NCBI RefSeq assembly: GCF_000519085.1
Contig: NZ_KI912577.1
Coordinates: forward strand, 2,113,331-2,177,330
Direction: 5' to 3'
From: Methylobacterium sp. 10
GTDB lineage: Bacteria > Pseudomonadota > Alphaproteobacteria > Rhizobiales > Beijerinckiaceae
Length of the DNA stretch: 64,000 nucleotides
Under the pieces are notes generated by a model. It saw only the letters and a list, made by a program, of their open reading frames with translations. It was not told the origin of the DNA and did no database searches. The stretch's first letter is position 1. Each line of letters opens with the position of its first letter. A program made the position numbers and the translations under genes. Shown piece by piece: positions 1 through 7,453 of this stretch.

Positions 1-1
1 A

Positions 2-1177
2 TTCGACCTCCTCTCCCCTCAGACGGGACATGCGCTTAAAGCCGATACGCCGCATTCCCTGCGTGACGTGGTAACGAGTGCGCGCTGGCCAGTCGTGGAC
101 GGCATTCCCTATCTCCGGACCGGGCGCGACGAGCTCGTAGCCACGACGCTCGCCCTGCTCGACGGCGATCAGGGCGATCTCGCCCTGGAGGGCCTGCTCG
201 CCGATCAGGACGATTGGTGGACCGGCCCTCCGGCCGATCCCCTAGATCTCCATGCCCTCGTCCGCGACCGGAAAACGGCGAGCCTTCGGGACGCCGTGCG
301 TCTTCTCGGCTGGGGCCGGGTCGGCGACTACTTCCTGCATCGCTGGACCGACCCGACCTTCCTCGCCGGGCTGACGCTCCTCGAGGCGCATTGGAACGAC
401 CCCCTCTGCGTCTTTGAATTCGCCTGTGGCATCGGCCATTATCTGCGCGAGATCCAGGCGCGCGGCGTCAAAGTAGCTGGCGCCGACGTAGTCTTCGCCA
501 AGCTTTGGGTGGCGCGCCATTGGGTCGTCGGCGAGACGGCGCAGTTCGTCTGTTTCGATGCCGGATCGCCGCATTGGCCGATCCCAGGTGCTCCGGTGGA
601 TCTCGTCGTCTGCAACGACGCGTTCTACTTCCTCGATGATAAGCCGGCCGTGCTCGAATGCCTCCGCCAGAATGCAGGCGACGATGGCTGGCTCGTTTTC
701 AGCCACATCCACAATTCCGAGCGGCCGGGCTTCTCGGCCGGTCGTGCAGTCTCTGCGGACGAGATCGAAGAGCTGTTTCCCGACGCTCTCGTCTACGACG
801 ACGACGAACTCACGCGTGCTCTCATCGAGAAACGCGCGCCGTCACCGCGGCGCCCGGCCGACCTGCGCCATGTAGAGGCGTTCTCCGTGGTCGCTGGCGC
901 CGGGATGCGGCCGGCCCCGCGTGCCATCCTCGACGGTTTGACCTGGCCGAACGAAGGTACCCCCCTTCGCCTCAACCCTCTCTACGGGCCAGATCCTGCG
1001 GGCGGTTATGCTGTCTTCTGGCCCTCCGAACGCTACGAGGCCGAATACGCGTCCCGGGTGACCTATCCATCGCATTCGGACGGACCCGAGACCCTCGACT
1101 GGGTCGGCGGCGAGCAATCGCCCCACGAGGACCGTGTCCGCCGCCGCGAGTTCGTCGACCTACCGGAGCGCTGGTGA
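2..1177 (+). CDS. SAM-dependent methyltransferase with Trm112-like N-terminus (5' partial)
   Basis: The reading frame is open to the left edge, so the gene starts outside the window; the GTG at 68 is probably internal. The codons before it give a Trm112-like stretch (LLSPQTGHAL, then WPVVDGIPYLR), a small domain often fused in front of methyltransferases; the cysteines of a zinc-type Trm112 knuckle are not seen here. A class I SAM-binding motif follows (FEFACGIGHYLREI), then VDLVVCNDAFYFLDD resembling motif II. The stop overlaps the ATG of the next gene by one base (TGATG), so it is the first visible gene of the operon that continues with the dehydrogenase and YcaO genes. The methyl acceptor is unknown. 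The methyltransferase fold is clear; a role in the pathway is inferred from the overlap. Confidence 0.75.
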   Translation, partial: FDLLSPQTGHALKADTPHSLRDVVTSARWPVVDGIPYLRTGRDELVATTLALLDGDQGDLALEGLLADQDDWWTGPPADPLDLHALVRDRKTASLRDAVRLLGWGRVGDYFLHRWTDPTFLAGLTLLEAHWNDPLCVFEFACGIGHYLREIQARGVKVAGADVVFAKLWVARHWVVGETAQFVCFDAGSPHWPIPGAPVDLVVCNDAFYFLDDKPAVLECLRQNAGDDGWLVFSHIHNSERPGFSAGRAVSADEIEELFPDALVYDDDELTRALIEKRAPSPRRPADLRHVEAFSVVAGAGMRPAPRAILDGLTWPNEGTPLRLNPLYGPDPAGGYAVFWPSERYEAEYASRVTYPSHSDGPETLDWVGGEQSPHEDRVRRREFVDLPERW

Positions 1178-2256
1178 TGGGCGATTCCATCGGTTGGGGC
1201 ATCGTCGGCTACGGCTGGGTCGCGCGGGATTACATGGCGCCGGGCATCCGAGGCGCCGGGCATCGGCTCGTCGCCGTGTCCGATCCCGGCGAAGCCTCGC
1301 GCGCGGCGGCCGAGGCAGAGGGCGCGCGAGCCTATGCCGACATCGCCGGTCTGTTATCGGAGCCGGAGGTCGAGGCGGTCTATGTGGCGACGCCCAACCA
1401 TCTCCACCGCGAGGCGGTGGAAGCCCTGGCCGCATCGGGTAAGGCCGTCCTCTGCGAGAAGCCGATGGCGGCCTCCCTCGCCGATGCCGAGGCCATGGTC
1501 GCGGCGGTGAGGAAGGGTGGCATCTTCTACGGCACCGCCTTCGACCAGCGCCATCACCCGGCGCACCGGGCCATGCGCGACGCGATCCGCCGGGGTCGCA
1601 TTGGGGCCGTGACCACCATCCGCGTCGTCTATGCCTGCTGGCTCGACCGGGCCTGGACCTCCTTCGCCGGCCAGGACAATTGGCGCATCGATCCGGTGAA
1701 GGCCGGCGGCGGCGCGTTGATGGATCTGGCGCCCCACGGCATCGACCTCGTGGATTTCCTCCTCGACGAGTCCATTGAGGACATCGCCGCGCTGACCCAG
1801 GCGAGGGCGCAGGATTACGCCGTGGACGACGGCGCCCTTCTCATCGGCCGCACCGGCTCCGGGATCCTCGCCAACCTTCACGTCGCCTATAATTGCCCGG
1901 ACGCTCTACCACGCCGCCGCCTCGAAGTGATCGGCACCAAGGGGGCGCTCATCGCCATCGACACGATGGGGCAGGTGGCAGGCGGAACGCTCGCCTTCAA
2001 CGACGGTGTCAGCGGGCAGGCGCAAGCGATCTCCTTCGACGCGGAGGCCTCACCCTTCCTCGAACAGGTCTGCGCCTTCGGCTCCGCCCTGCGTCGGCCA
2101 GCCGAGCGCGATGCGTACAGCGCCGAGCGCGATCTTCACACGATGCGGCTCCTGGCGCGGGCTTATGAAGGTATATCCGGCCGCTGCGATCCAGGGCCGG
2201 ATTCGAGATCGGGGTTTCGACCTCGAAACTACATCCTACCCACCACCTCATCCTGA
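1177..2256 (+). CDS. Gfo/Idh/MocA family NAD(P)-dependent oxidoreductase
   Basis: A 359-residue dehydrogenase of the sugar/inositol dehydrogenase superfamily. The Rossmann motif GIVGYGWVARDY is near the N-terminus, the family EKP signature is at residues 94-96, and the substrate-site segment GGGALMDLAPHGID (His187) is present. The start at 1177 was chosen because it overlaps the methyltransferase stop; the frame is open further upstream but there it lies inside the methyltransferase. Such enzymes oxidise or reduce a hydroxyl of a sugar, inositol or amino sugar; the substrate cannot be read from sequence. The last residues (about YILPTTSS) are encoded by the left arm of a palindromic repeat, which also supplies the TGA stop, so the native C-terminus may have been altered. 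Confidence 0.85.
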   Translation: MGDSIGWGIVGYGWVARDYMAPGIRGAGHRLVAVSDPGEASRAAAEAEGARAYADIAGLLSEPEVEAVYVATPNHLHREAVEALAASGKAVLCEKPMAASLADAEAMVAAVRKGGIFYGTAFDQRHHPAHRAMRDAIRRGRIGAVTTIRVVYACWLDRAWTSFAGQDNWRIDPVKAGGGALMDLAPHGIDLVDFLLDESIEDIAALTQARAQDYAVDDGALLIGRTGSGILANLHVAYNCPDALPRRRLEVIGTKGALIAIDTMGQVAGGTLAFNDGVSGQAQAISFDAEASPFLEQVCAFGSALRRPAERDAYSAERDLHTMRLLARAYEGISGRCDPGPDSRSGFRPRNYILPTTSS

Positions 2257-2355
2257 GGCGCAGCCGCGAGCGGCAGCCTCTAAGGAGGCCTCCAGTTCGC
2301 GCGATGATACTGAAGGCCTCCTTCAAGGCCGCTGACGCGGCACCTCAGGATGAGG
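2246..2355. repeat. Palindromic dispersed (REP-like) element
   Basis: Two nested inverted repeats are visible. The outer arms are 2246-2261 (cctcatcctgaggcgc) and 2340-2355, complementary except for one base; the inner arms are 2282-2296 and 2309-2323, again with one mismatch. Together they would form a long cruciform or RNA hairpin. Elements with the cctcatcctgagg core are recalled as common in Rhizobiales genomes. It lies inside the operon and overlaps the stop of the dehydrogenase gene. It could act as an mRNA-stability or attenuation element between the first two visible genes and the YcaO gene. Confidence 0.75.
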
Positions 2356-2379
2356 AGGGATGATCAGAGTAACTAAAAA

Positions 2380-3975
2380 GTGACCGACATGAGCGAACAC
2401 GACCAGGACGCCCGGGCACGCGACCCGCGCATCAAGTTCCCCCGGCCCTACGCCTATGGCGGTCCACGGGTCATCGAAGGCCTGCCCGCTTCGTTGCCCG
2501 AGCCGGTGCGCGCCTATCTCGACATCCTGCCGAAGGGGCGCATCGTCGGCTTTCCCCTGGCTCCCCTCGACCGGACCGGTATCCCGGTCTGGTTCGTCTC
2601 GCTGTTCCTCGACGATCCGTTCTTCGTCGGCGCCATGCCGAGCGGCATCGGCTACGGCGCCACCGACCACGAGGCGCTCATCGGCGCGGTGGCCGAGATC
2701 GCCGAGAACCTGATGCCGTCCCTCGCGGTGATGCCGCGCAAGAAGGAACGGGGATCCTACCACGACCTCGCCAAGGTGTTCGGCGCGGGCTCGGTGGCCG
2801 ATCCGCTCACCCTGTGCCTGCCCGCCGGCTCCCCGGTCGACCGCGATACTGCGCTCGAATGGACTCCTAGCGTCCGGGCGCGCACCGGCGAGACCGTTCT
2901 GATGCCCCTCGACATCGCGGCCACGGACTATTTCGAACTGTCGGAAGGCTACAAGCCCTTCACCAACCTCATCACCAACGGCCTCGGTGCCGGGCCGGAC
3001 GTGGATTTCGCGCTCGGTCACGGCCTGCTCGAACTGCTCCAGCGCGACGGCAACGGTCTGCTGTTCCGCGCCCTCGACCAGGGCGTGATGCTTGATCTCG
3101 ACGGGATCGGCCCGGAGAACAGGGCGATGCTGGCCCGTCTCGACGATCTCGGCATCCGGGCACTACCGAAATTCGCCACCGACCAGTTCGGCCTCACCAA
3201 TATCTACGTCGTCGGTCACGACCTGAATCCCGCCGACGCGCCGGTCGCCGTGGCCCTCTCCGCCTGCGGCGAGGCCTGTGATCCGGACCGCGAGCGGGCC
3301 CTGCGCAAGGCGCTCCTCGAATTCCAGGCGGCGCGCGTGCGCAAGGCCTTCGGCCATGGTCCCCTTTCCTTCGCCGAACGGGTGACGCCGCCGGGCTACG
3401 TCAAAGCCTTTATCGAGAAGGCCTTGCCGAGCCTCGATTTGGAGGAGAGCCGTGCCCTCAAGGCGATGCTCGAATGGATCGTTCTGCCGCCGGAGGGCCT
3501 GCGCGACGTCCTGAAGGAAACGGTATATTCCGAGCGCAGTACCAAGGCGTTCTCGGATCTGCCGACGATGGAGTCTCCCGACGGCCACGCTCGAGGACGG
3601 ATCGCCCGCGAGCGGCTCGAAGAGGCCGGGTTCGACGTGCTCTACGTCGATTGCTCGCCGCCGGGCGGCAGCGTCGGCGTGGTCAAGGCGATCGTGCCGG
3701 GGCTGGAAGTCGAGACGATGAGCTATCACCGCATCGGCGAACGCAATGCCGCCAAACTGATTGCGCGGGACCATCCGCTGATCTCGTTCGGCAAGGCCAG
3801 TGAGACGAAGCTTCCCGTTCGTCTCACACCCGAAGCGATCGAGCGCCTCGGCGGCCAGCCGCTCTTCGACGTGGCCCTGGCCCACGAGATTGTCGGGCGG
3901 CATTACCCGCTCTACCGCGAGCCGGAATCGCACCACGCACCGTTCCGTCTCGAGCAGCAAGGACGCGCGGCATGA
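2380..3975 (+). CDS. YcaO-domain protein (ATP-dependent cyclodehydratase/thioamide-type superfamily)
   Basis: A 531-residue protein (522 if the ATG at 2389 is used; neither start has a perfect ribosome site, although gaggaggga lies at 2352). The YcaO fold is supported by the ordered motifs ALIGAVAEIAEN (99-110), TNGLGAG (199-205), GLLELLQRDGNG (215-226), ALRKALLEFQAAR (307-319) and a C-terminal VPGLE (439-443); the glutamates in these helices correspond to the ATP/Mg site of YcaO enzymes. Known YcaO proteins phosphorylate amide oxygens to make azolines, thioamides, amidines or macrocycles. The Pro-rich C-terminus typical of azoline-forming members is absent (it ends RLEQQGRAA), and no TfuA partner, E1-like partner or precursor peptide is visible nearby. 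The stop overlaps the next ATG (ATGA). Fold assignment is confident; the reaction is unknown. Confidence 0.85.
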   Translation: MTDMSEHDQDARARDPRIKFPRPYAYGGPRVIEGLPASLPEPVRAYLDILPKGRIVGFPLAPLDRTGIPVWFVSLFLDDPFFVGAMPSGIGYGATDHEALIGAVAEIAENLMPSLAVMPRKKERGSYHDLAKVFGAGSVADPLTLCLPAGSPVDRDTALEWTPSVRARTGETVLMPLDIAATDYFELSEGYKPFTNLITNGLGAGPDVDFALGHGLLELLQRDGNGLLFRALDQGVMLDLDGIGPENRAMLARLDDLGIRALPKFATDQFGLTNIYVVGHDLNPADAPVAVALSACGEACDPDRERALRKALLEFQAARVRKAFGHGPLSFAERVTPPGYVKAFIEKALPSLDLEESRALKAMLEWIVLPPEGLRDVLKETVYSERSTKAFSDLPTMESPDGHARGRIARERLEEAGFDVLYVDCSPPGGSVGVVKAIVPGLEVETMSYHRIGERNAAKLIARDHPLISFGKASETKLPVRLTPEAIERLGGQPLFDVALAHEIVGRHYPLYREPESHHAPFRLEQQGRAA

Positions 3976-4817
3976 GCCTGCGCTACGCCTACAACACCAA
4001 CGGCACGGCCAACCATCGCTTGGACGACGCCATCGATCTCATCGCCGATGCCGGCTACCAGGGCGTGGCACTGACCCTCGATATCCACCATCTTGACCCG
4101 TATGCGGAGAACTGGGTCCAAGAGGCGCAGCGCGTGTCGAGCCGGCTGCAGCGGCTCGGCCTCGGCAGCGTCATCGAGACCGGTGCCCGCTTCCTCCTCG
4201 ACCCGAAGGCCAAGCACGAGCCGACCCTGGTGAGCGGAGACGCTTCCGGGCGCGCCCGGCGCATCGGTTTCCTAAAGCGCGCGGTGGACATCGCCGTCAT
4301 CCTGCATTCGGAGGCCGTGTCGTTCTGGGCCGGCGTGCCCAAACCCGGCATCGATCGTGAGGAGGCGAAGGTCTGGCTCGCTGATGGCGTCGCTGAAATC
4401 GTGGCTTACGCCCGTAAGCACGGCGTCGTCGCCTGCCTCGAGCCGGAACCCGGCATGCTGGTCGAGACCCTGGACGATTTCGCCGCCTTGAACATCGAAG
4501 GCCTGAGGCTCGCCCTCGATACCGGCCATTGCCTCGTCACCGGCGAGCGCGATCCGGCAGCGGCGGTCGCGGAATTCGCCGACGTGATCGGCACCGTGGC
4601 GATCGAGGATATGGTGCGGGGCGAGCATATCCATCTGCCCTTCGGCGAGGGCGACATGGATGTAGCCGGCGTGCTCGATACCCTCGACGCCATCGGCTTC
4701 CAACGCCTCGTCTGCGTCGAACTCTCCCGCGAGAGCCACCGCGCCGATGTCATGGTGCCGAGATCGCTGGAGTATGTGCAGACCTGCCGCAACCACAAGG
4801 CAGAGGTGAACGCATGA
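3972..4817 (+). CDS. Xylose-isomerase-like TIM-barrel protein (sugar phosphate isomerase/epimerase family)
   Basis: A 281-residue AP-endonuclease-2/xylose isomerase type barrel. The usual metal ligands can be seen: E157 in CLEPEPG, D183 and H186 in LALDTGHC, histidines 219/221 in EHIHLPFGEGDMD, and E250 in VCVELS. Relatives isomerise or epimerise sugars and inositols, or dehydrate inososes, in the cytoplasm. It starts four bases inside the YcaO gene and ends four bases inside the glycosyltransferase gene, so translation is probably coupled. Paired with the dehydrogenase upstream it suggests construction of a sugar- or cyclitol-type building block. The substrate is not determinable. Confidence 0.85.
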   Translation: MSLRYAYNTNGTANHRLDDAIDLIADAGYQGVALTLDIHHLDPYAENWVQEAQRVSSRLQRLGLGSVIETGARFLLDPKAKHEPTLVSGDASGRARRIGFLKRAVDIAVILHSEAVSFWAGVPKPGIDREEAKVWLADGVAEIVAYARKHGVVACLEPEPGMLVETLDDFAALNIEGLRLALDTGHCLVTGERDPAAAVAEFADVIGTVAIEDMVRGEHIHLPFGEGDMDVAGVLDTLDAIGFQRLVCVELSRESHRADVMVPRSLEYVQTCRNHKAEVNA

Positions 4818-6037
4818 GGATCTGCTTCGTCAGCCGCCGCTACTTCCCGGCGATTTCGGGCATGAGCGTCTATGCGCAGAACCTGCTGCGCGAACTGGTC
4901 GATGCCGGCCACGACGTGACGATGATCAGCCAGTACCGCGGCGATGAATTCGGCACCCGCGTCTATGGCGGCGGGCCGCCCCCCGAAGTGCCGGGCGTGC
5001 GCGTCATCGGTCTCGAACAGGTGGGCGAGCAGGCGAGCGGCGATTTCGAGCGCGACATCGAGACGATGGTGGAGACCATCGTGGCGGAGCACGCTCGGCA
5101 GCCCTTTGATATCCTCCATGCCCAGTACGGCTATCCGACCGGCTGGGCGACGCTGCTGGCCTCGAAGCGGATCGGCATTCCCAACGTCGTCTCGATCCAG
5201 GGCGGCGACGGCCATTGGGTCGGTTCGTGCTGCGAAACCCATCGCGTCGCCATGTGCGAGGTGCTGGCCCATGCCAACGCCCTCCTCATCGGCGGCCGCT
5301 CCTTCGTGGAGGAGGTCTGCGACCGGCTGGGTTCCGACCCGGACCGCTTCACCATCGTACCGGGTGCGGTGGACACCGCGCGCTTCACTCCCGGTCCCGC
5401 CGGTCATTCGGCACCGGTCCGGCTATTTTATCACGGCCGCGTCGACCGCCGGAAAGGCGTGCTCGATTTCATCGACGCGCTCGGCCTGTTGCGTTCTCGC
5501 GGAATCCCGTTCGAAACGATCATCTCCGGCATCGGGCCGGACGTAGACTCCTCGAAGGCCCGTGCCGCCGAGCTGAACTTTTCCGAGGCCGAGATCCGCT
5601 TCACCGGCTACGCGCAGTACCACACCGTGCCCGACCTCTACCGGCAGGCGGACATCTTCGTCTCGCCGACCTATGCTGAGGGTTTTTCCAACACCATCCT
5701 GGAAGCCATGGCGGCGGGGCTCGCCGTGGTCTCGACCCATGCTGTCGGCGTGTCCGACTGCCTGCGCGATGGCGAGAACGGATTGCTGGTCCAGCCCGGC
5801 GATGTCCCCGCCTTGGCAGATGCGCTTCAGCGCGTCATCGAGGACAAGCCCCTGCGGCGGCGTCTTGCCCGGGATGGGCTCGACGAGTGCCGCCGCGTCT
5901 ATTCCTGGACGGCGGTCGGCCGCCAGATCATGGATGTCTATGCCGAGGTGGCGGGCGAGCGGCCCCGGACGGACTTCGCTGACACCCTGCCGCACGATCC
6001 TGCCTGTCGGTTCCGCGCCGAGCCGCACCTGCTCTGA
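4814..6037 (+). CDS. Glycosyltransferase family 4 (GT-B fold)
   Basis: A 407-residue GT-B glycosyltransferase. The N-terminal acceptor domain begins MRICFVSRRYFPAISG; the C-terminal donor domain holds HGRVDRRKGVLDF and the EX7E motif (E289 and E297 in YAEGFSNTILEAM) that binds nucleotide sugars in retaining GT4 enzymes. The ATG overlaps the stop of the TIM-barrel gene. Two neighbouring cysteines (SCCETH, around 139-140) sit where acceptors may bind. A GT4 followed directly by a PIG-L deacetylase repeats the logic of MshA/MshB and BshA/BshB in mycothiol and bacillithiol synthesis, where an N-acetylglucosaminyl conjugate is made and then deacetylated. That parallel is inference. Confidence 0.88.
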   Translation: MRICFVSRRYFPAISGMSVYAQNLLRELVDAGHDVTMISQYRGDEFGTRVYGGGPPPEVPGVRVIGLEQVGEQASGDFERDIETMVETIVAEHARQPFDILHAQYGYPTGWATLLASKRIGIPNVVSIQGGDGHWVGSCCETHRVAMCEVLAHANALLIGGRSFVEEVCDRLGSDPDRFTIVPGAVDTARFTPGPAGHSAPVRLFYHGRVDRRKGVLDFIDALGLLRSRGIPFETIISGIGPDVDSSKARAAELNFSEAEIRFTGYAQYHTVPDLYRQADIFVSPTYAEGFSNTILEAMAAGLAVVSTHAVGVSDCLRDGENGLLVQPGDVPALADALQRVIEDKPLRRRLARDGLDECRRVYSWTAVGRQIMDVYAEVAGERPRTDFADTLPHDPACRFRAEPHLL

Positions 6038-6039
6038 CC

Positions 6040-6813
6040 ATGCCCGTCGCCCTTGCGCTCTCGCCCCATCTCGACGACGCCGCCTTCTCCTGCGGCGGCA
6101 CCCTTGCGACCCTGGCGGATTCTGGCTGGCAGGTGGTGATGGCGACGATCTTCACCGCCACCGTCCCCAATCCGAAGGGCTTTGCCCTGGCCTGCCAGAC
6201 CGACAAGGGCCTGGGGCCGGAAATCGACTACATGGCCCTTCGGCGGGACGAGGACCGGCGCGCGGCCGACGCGCTCGGTATCTCGCCGCCGCTGCACCTG
6301 CCGTTCCGGGAAGCACCGCATCGCGGCTACGGCGCGGCGCCGGAGCTGTTCGCAGATCCTCGCGGCGACGACGACATCGTCAATGCCCTCGGCAATGCGG
6401 TCTGGCGCCTTGCTGCTGACATCTCTCCCGATCTCGTCCTCGCCCCGCAGGCCGTCGGCGGCCATGTCGATCATGTCCAGCTGGTCCGCGGCATAAATCG
6501 GGCGCGATGGAGTGTCCCGATCCTGTGGTGGCGCGACTTTCCCTACACCGTTCGCAATCCTGCGCCGAAGGAGCCGTTCAAAGGCGATTTCGATGCATTG
6601 CCGGAGCGCTTTTGTCGCTATTCCGCGACGGCCGAGGCGCAGAAGGGGGCTTCCTGCTCGGCCTATGCGACGCAACTCGGTTTCCAGTTCGGTGGAGTGG
6701 AAGGGTTGATGGGTCGTCTCTCGAGCGAGGCGCGGACCGAGCGGTTCCGCCTTGCCGGTACGTTGTCCGCCGGTGCCGCCGCGCTGTTCGAGGACCATGG
6801 CGCCCGAGCCTGA
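6040..6813 (+). CDS. PIG-L family N-deacetylase
   Basis: A 257-residue LmbE/PIG-L protein. The zinc-binding motif is PHLDDAAFSCGG (His10, Asp12, Asp13), with the second site GGHVDH (His142, Asp144, His145) and the conserved helix RRDEDRRAADALG between them. Family members remove the N-acetyl group from N-acetylglucosamine conjugates (GlcNAc-PI, GlcNAc-Ins, GlcNAc-malate, some antibiotics). The usual AHPDDE appears here as SPHLDDA, a variant seen in family branches. The start is two bases after the glycosyltransferase stop. It probably deacetylates the glycoside made by that enzyme. Confidence 0.87.
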   Translation: MPVALALSPHLDDAAFSCGGTLATLADSGWQVVMATIFTATVPNPKGFALACQTDKGLGPEIDYMALRRDEDRRAADALGISPPLHLPFREAPHRGYGAAPELFADPRGDDDIVNALGNAVWRLAADISPDLVLAPQAVGGHVDHVQLVRGINRARWSVPILWWRDFPYTVRNPAPKEPFKGDFDALPERFCRYSATAEAQKGASCSAYATQLGFQFGGVEGLMGRLSSEARTERFRLAGTLSAGAAALFEDHGARA

Positions 6814-7453
6814 CGCGATCCGGCCAAAAAGCCTCGCCGACCCGGAGCAGGTCGCAGTCCGTCGCGCACTCTGGGGCGCAGCGCATGTCGCTCCGTTGCG
6901 CGCGCTGGCGCAACGGATCGCGGCGGAACGGTCCGCGGAGGTGCCGGACCCCGATCCGCAGGATGGTGGGATCGGTGCACGGCTTCTCCTGTTGCTCGAG
7001 ACACCGGGTCCGAGCATCGGCCGCACCGGCTTCGTCTCGCGCGACAATCCTACCGGCACCGCCGCCAACCTGTTCCACTTCATGGCGGAGGCCGGTATCG
7101 CACGGCGCGACAGCCTCATCTGGAACGCCGTTCCCTGGGTCATCCACGCGCCCGGCGCCCTGAACCGGGCACCGAGGAAAGCCGAGATCGCGTCCGCCGC
7201 CGTTTACCTCGCACCGCTCATCGATCTGCTTCCGTCCCTCGCCGTCGTGGTGCTGGCCGGGCGCGTGGCCGGCTTGTCGCGCGAACCGCTCTCACGGCTC
7301 CGGCCGGGGATACCGGTTCTCGCCATTCCACATCCGAGCCCGACCTTCGTCTGCACCTCCCCCCTGGTGGCGCAGCGGATCGTCGAAGGGCTGGGCCAAG
7401 CCGCCGCGATGCTGCCTCCATACCTGACTTCGCCAGCGGAAGGGCCGAGGTGA
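6797..7453 (+). CDS. Uracil-DNA glycosylase superfamily protein
   Basis: 218 residues from the ATG at 6797, which lies 17 bases inside the deacetylase gene; the frame is open further upstream but ATG 6797 gives a natural N-terminus. UDG-fold signatures are LLLLLETPGPSIGRTGFVSRDN (the active-site and phosphate loop region, with a Gly-Pro and an Asn), WNAVPW and the HPSP loop near the C-terminus. UDGs excise uracil or damaged bases from DNA. Its presence inside a biosynthetic operon is unexpected: it may be a bystander, or it may protect against a DNA-modifying product. It overlaps the next reading frame by four bases (GTGA). Confidence 0.75.
   Translation: MAPEPDAIRPKSLADPEQVAVRRALWGAAHVAPLRALAQRIAAERSAEVPDPDPQDGGIGARLLLLLETPGPSIGRTGFVSRDNPTGTAANLFHFMAEAGIARRDSLIWNAVPWVIHAPGALNRAPRKAEIASAAVYLAPLIDLLPSLAVVVLAGRVAGLSREPLSRLRPGIPVLAIPHPSPTFVCTSPLVAQRIVEGLGQAAAMLPPYLTSPAEGPR

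Noticed and set aside
4814..6813. Assignment of the GT4/PIG-L pair to mycothiol or bacillithiol synthesis
   Set aside because: Only the enzyme logic agrees; no ligase (MshC- or BshC-like) or acetyltransferase partner is present, and the host type normally uses glutathione.
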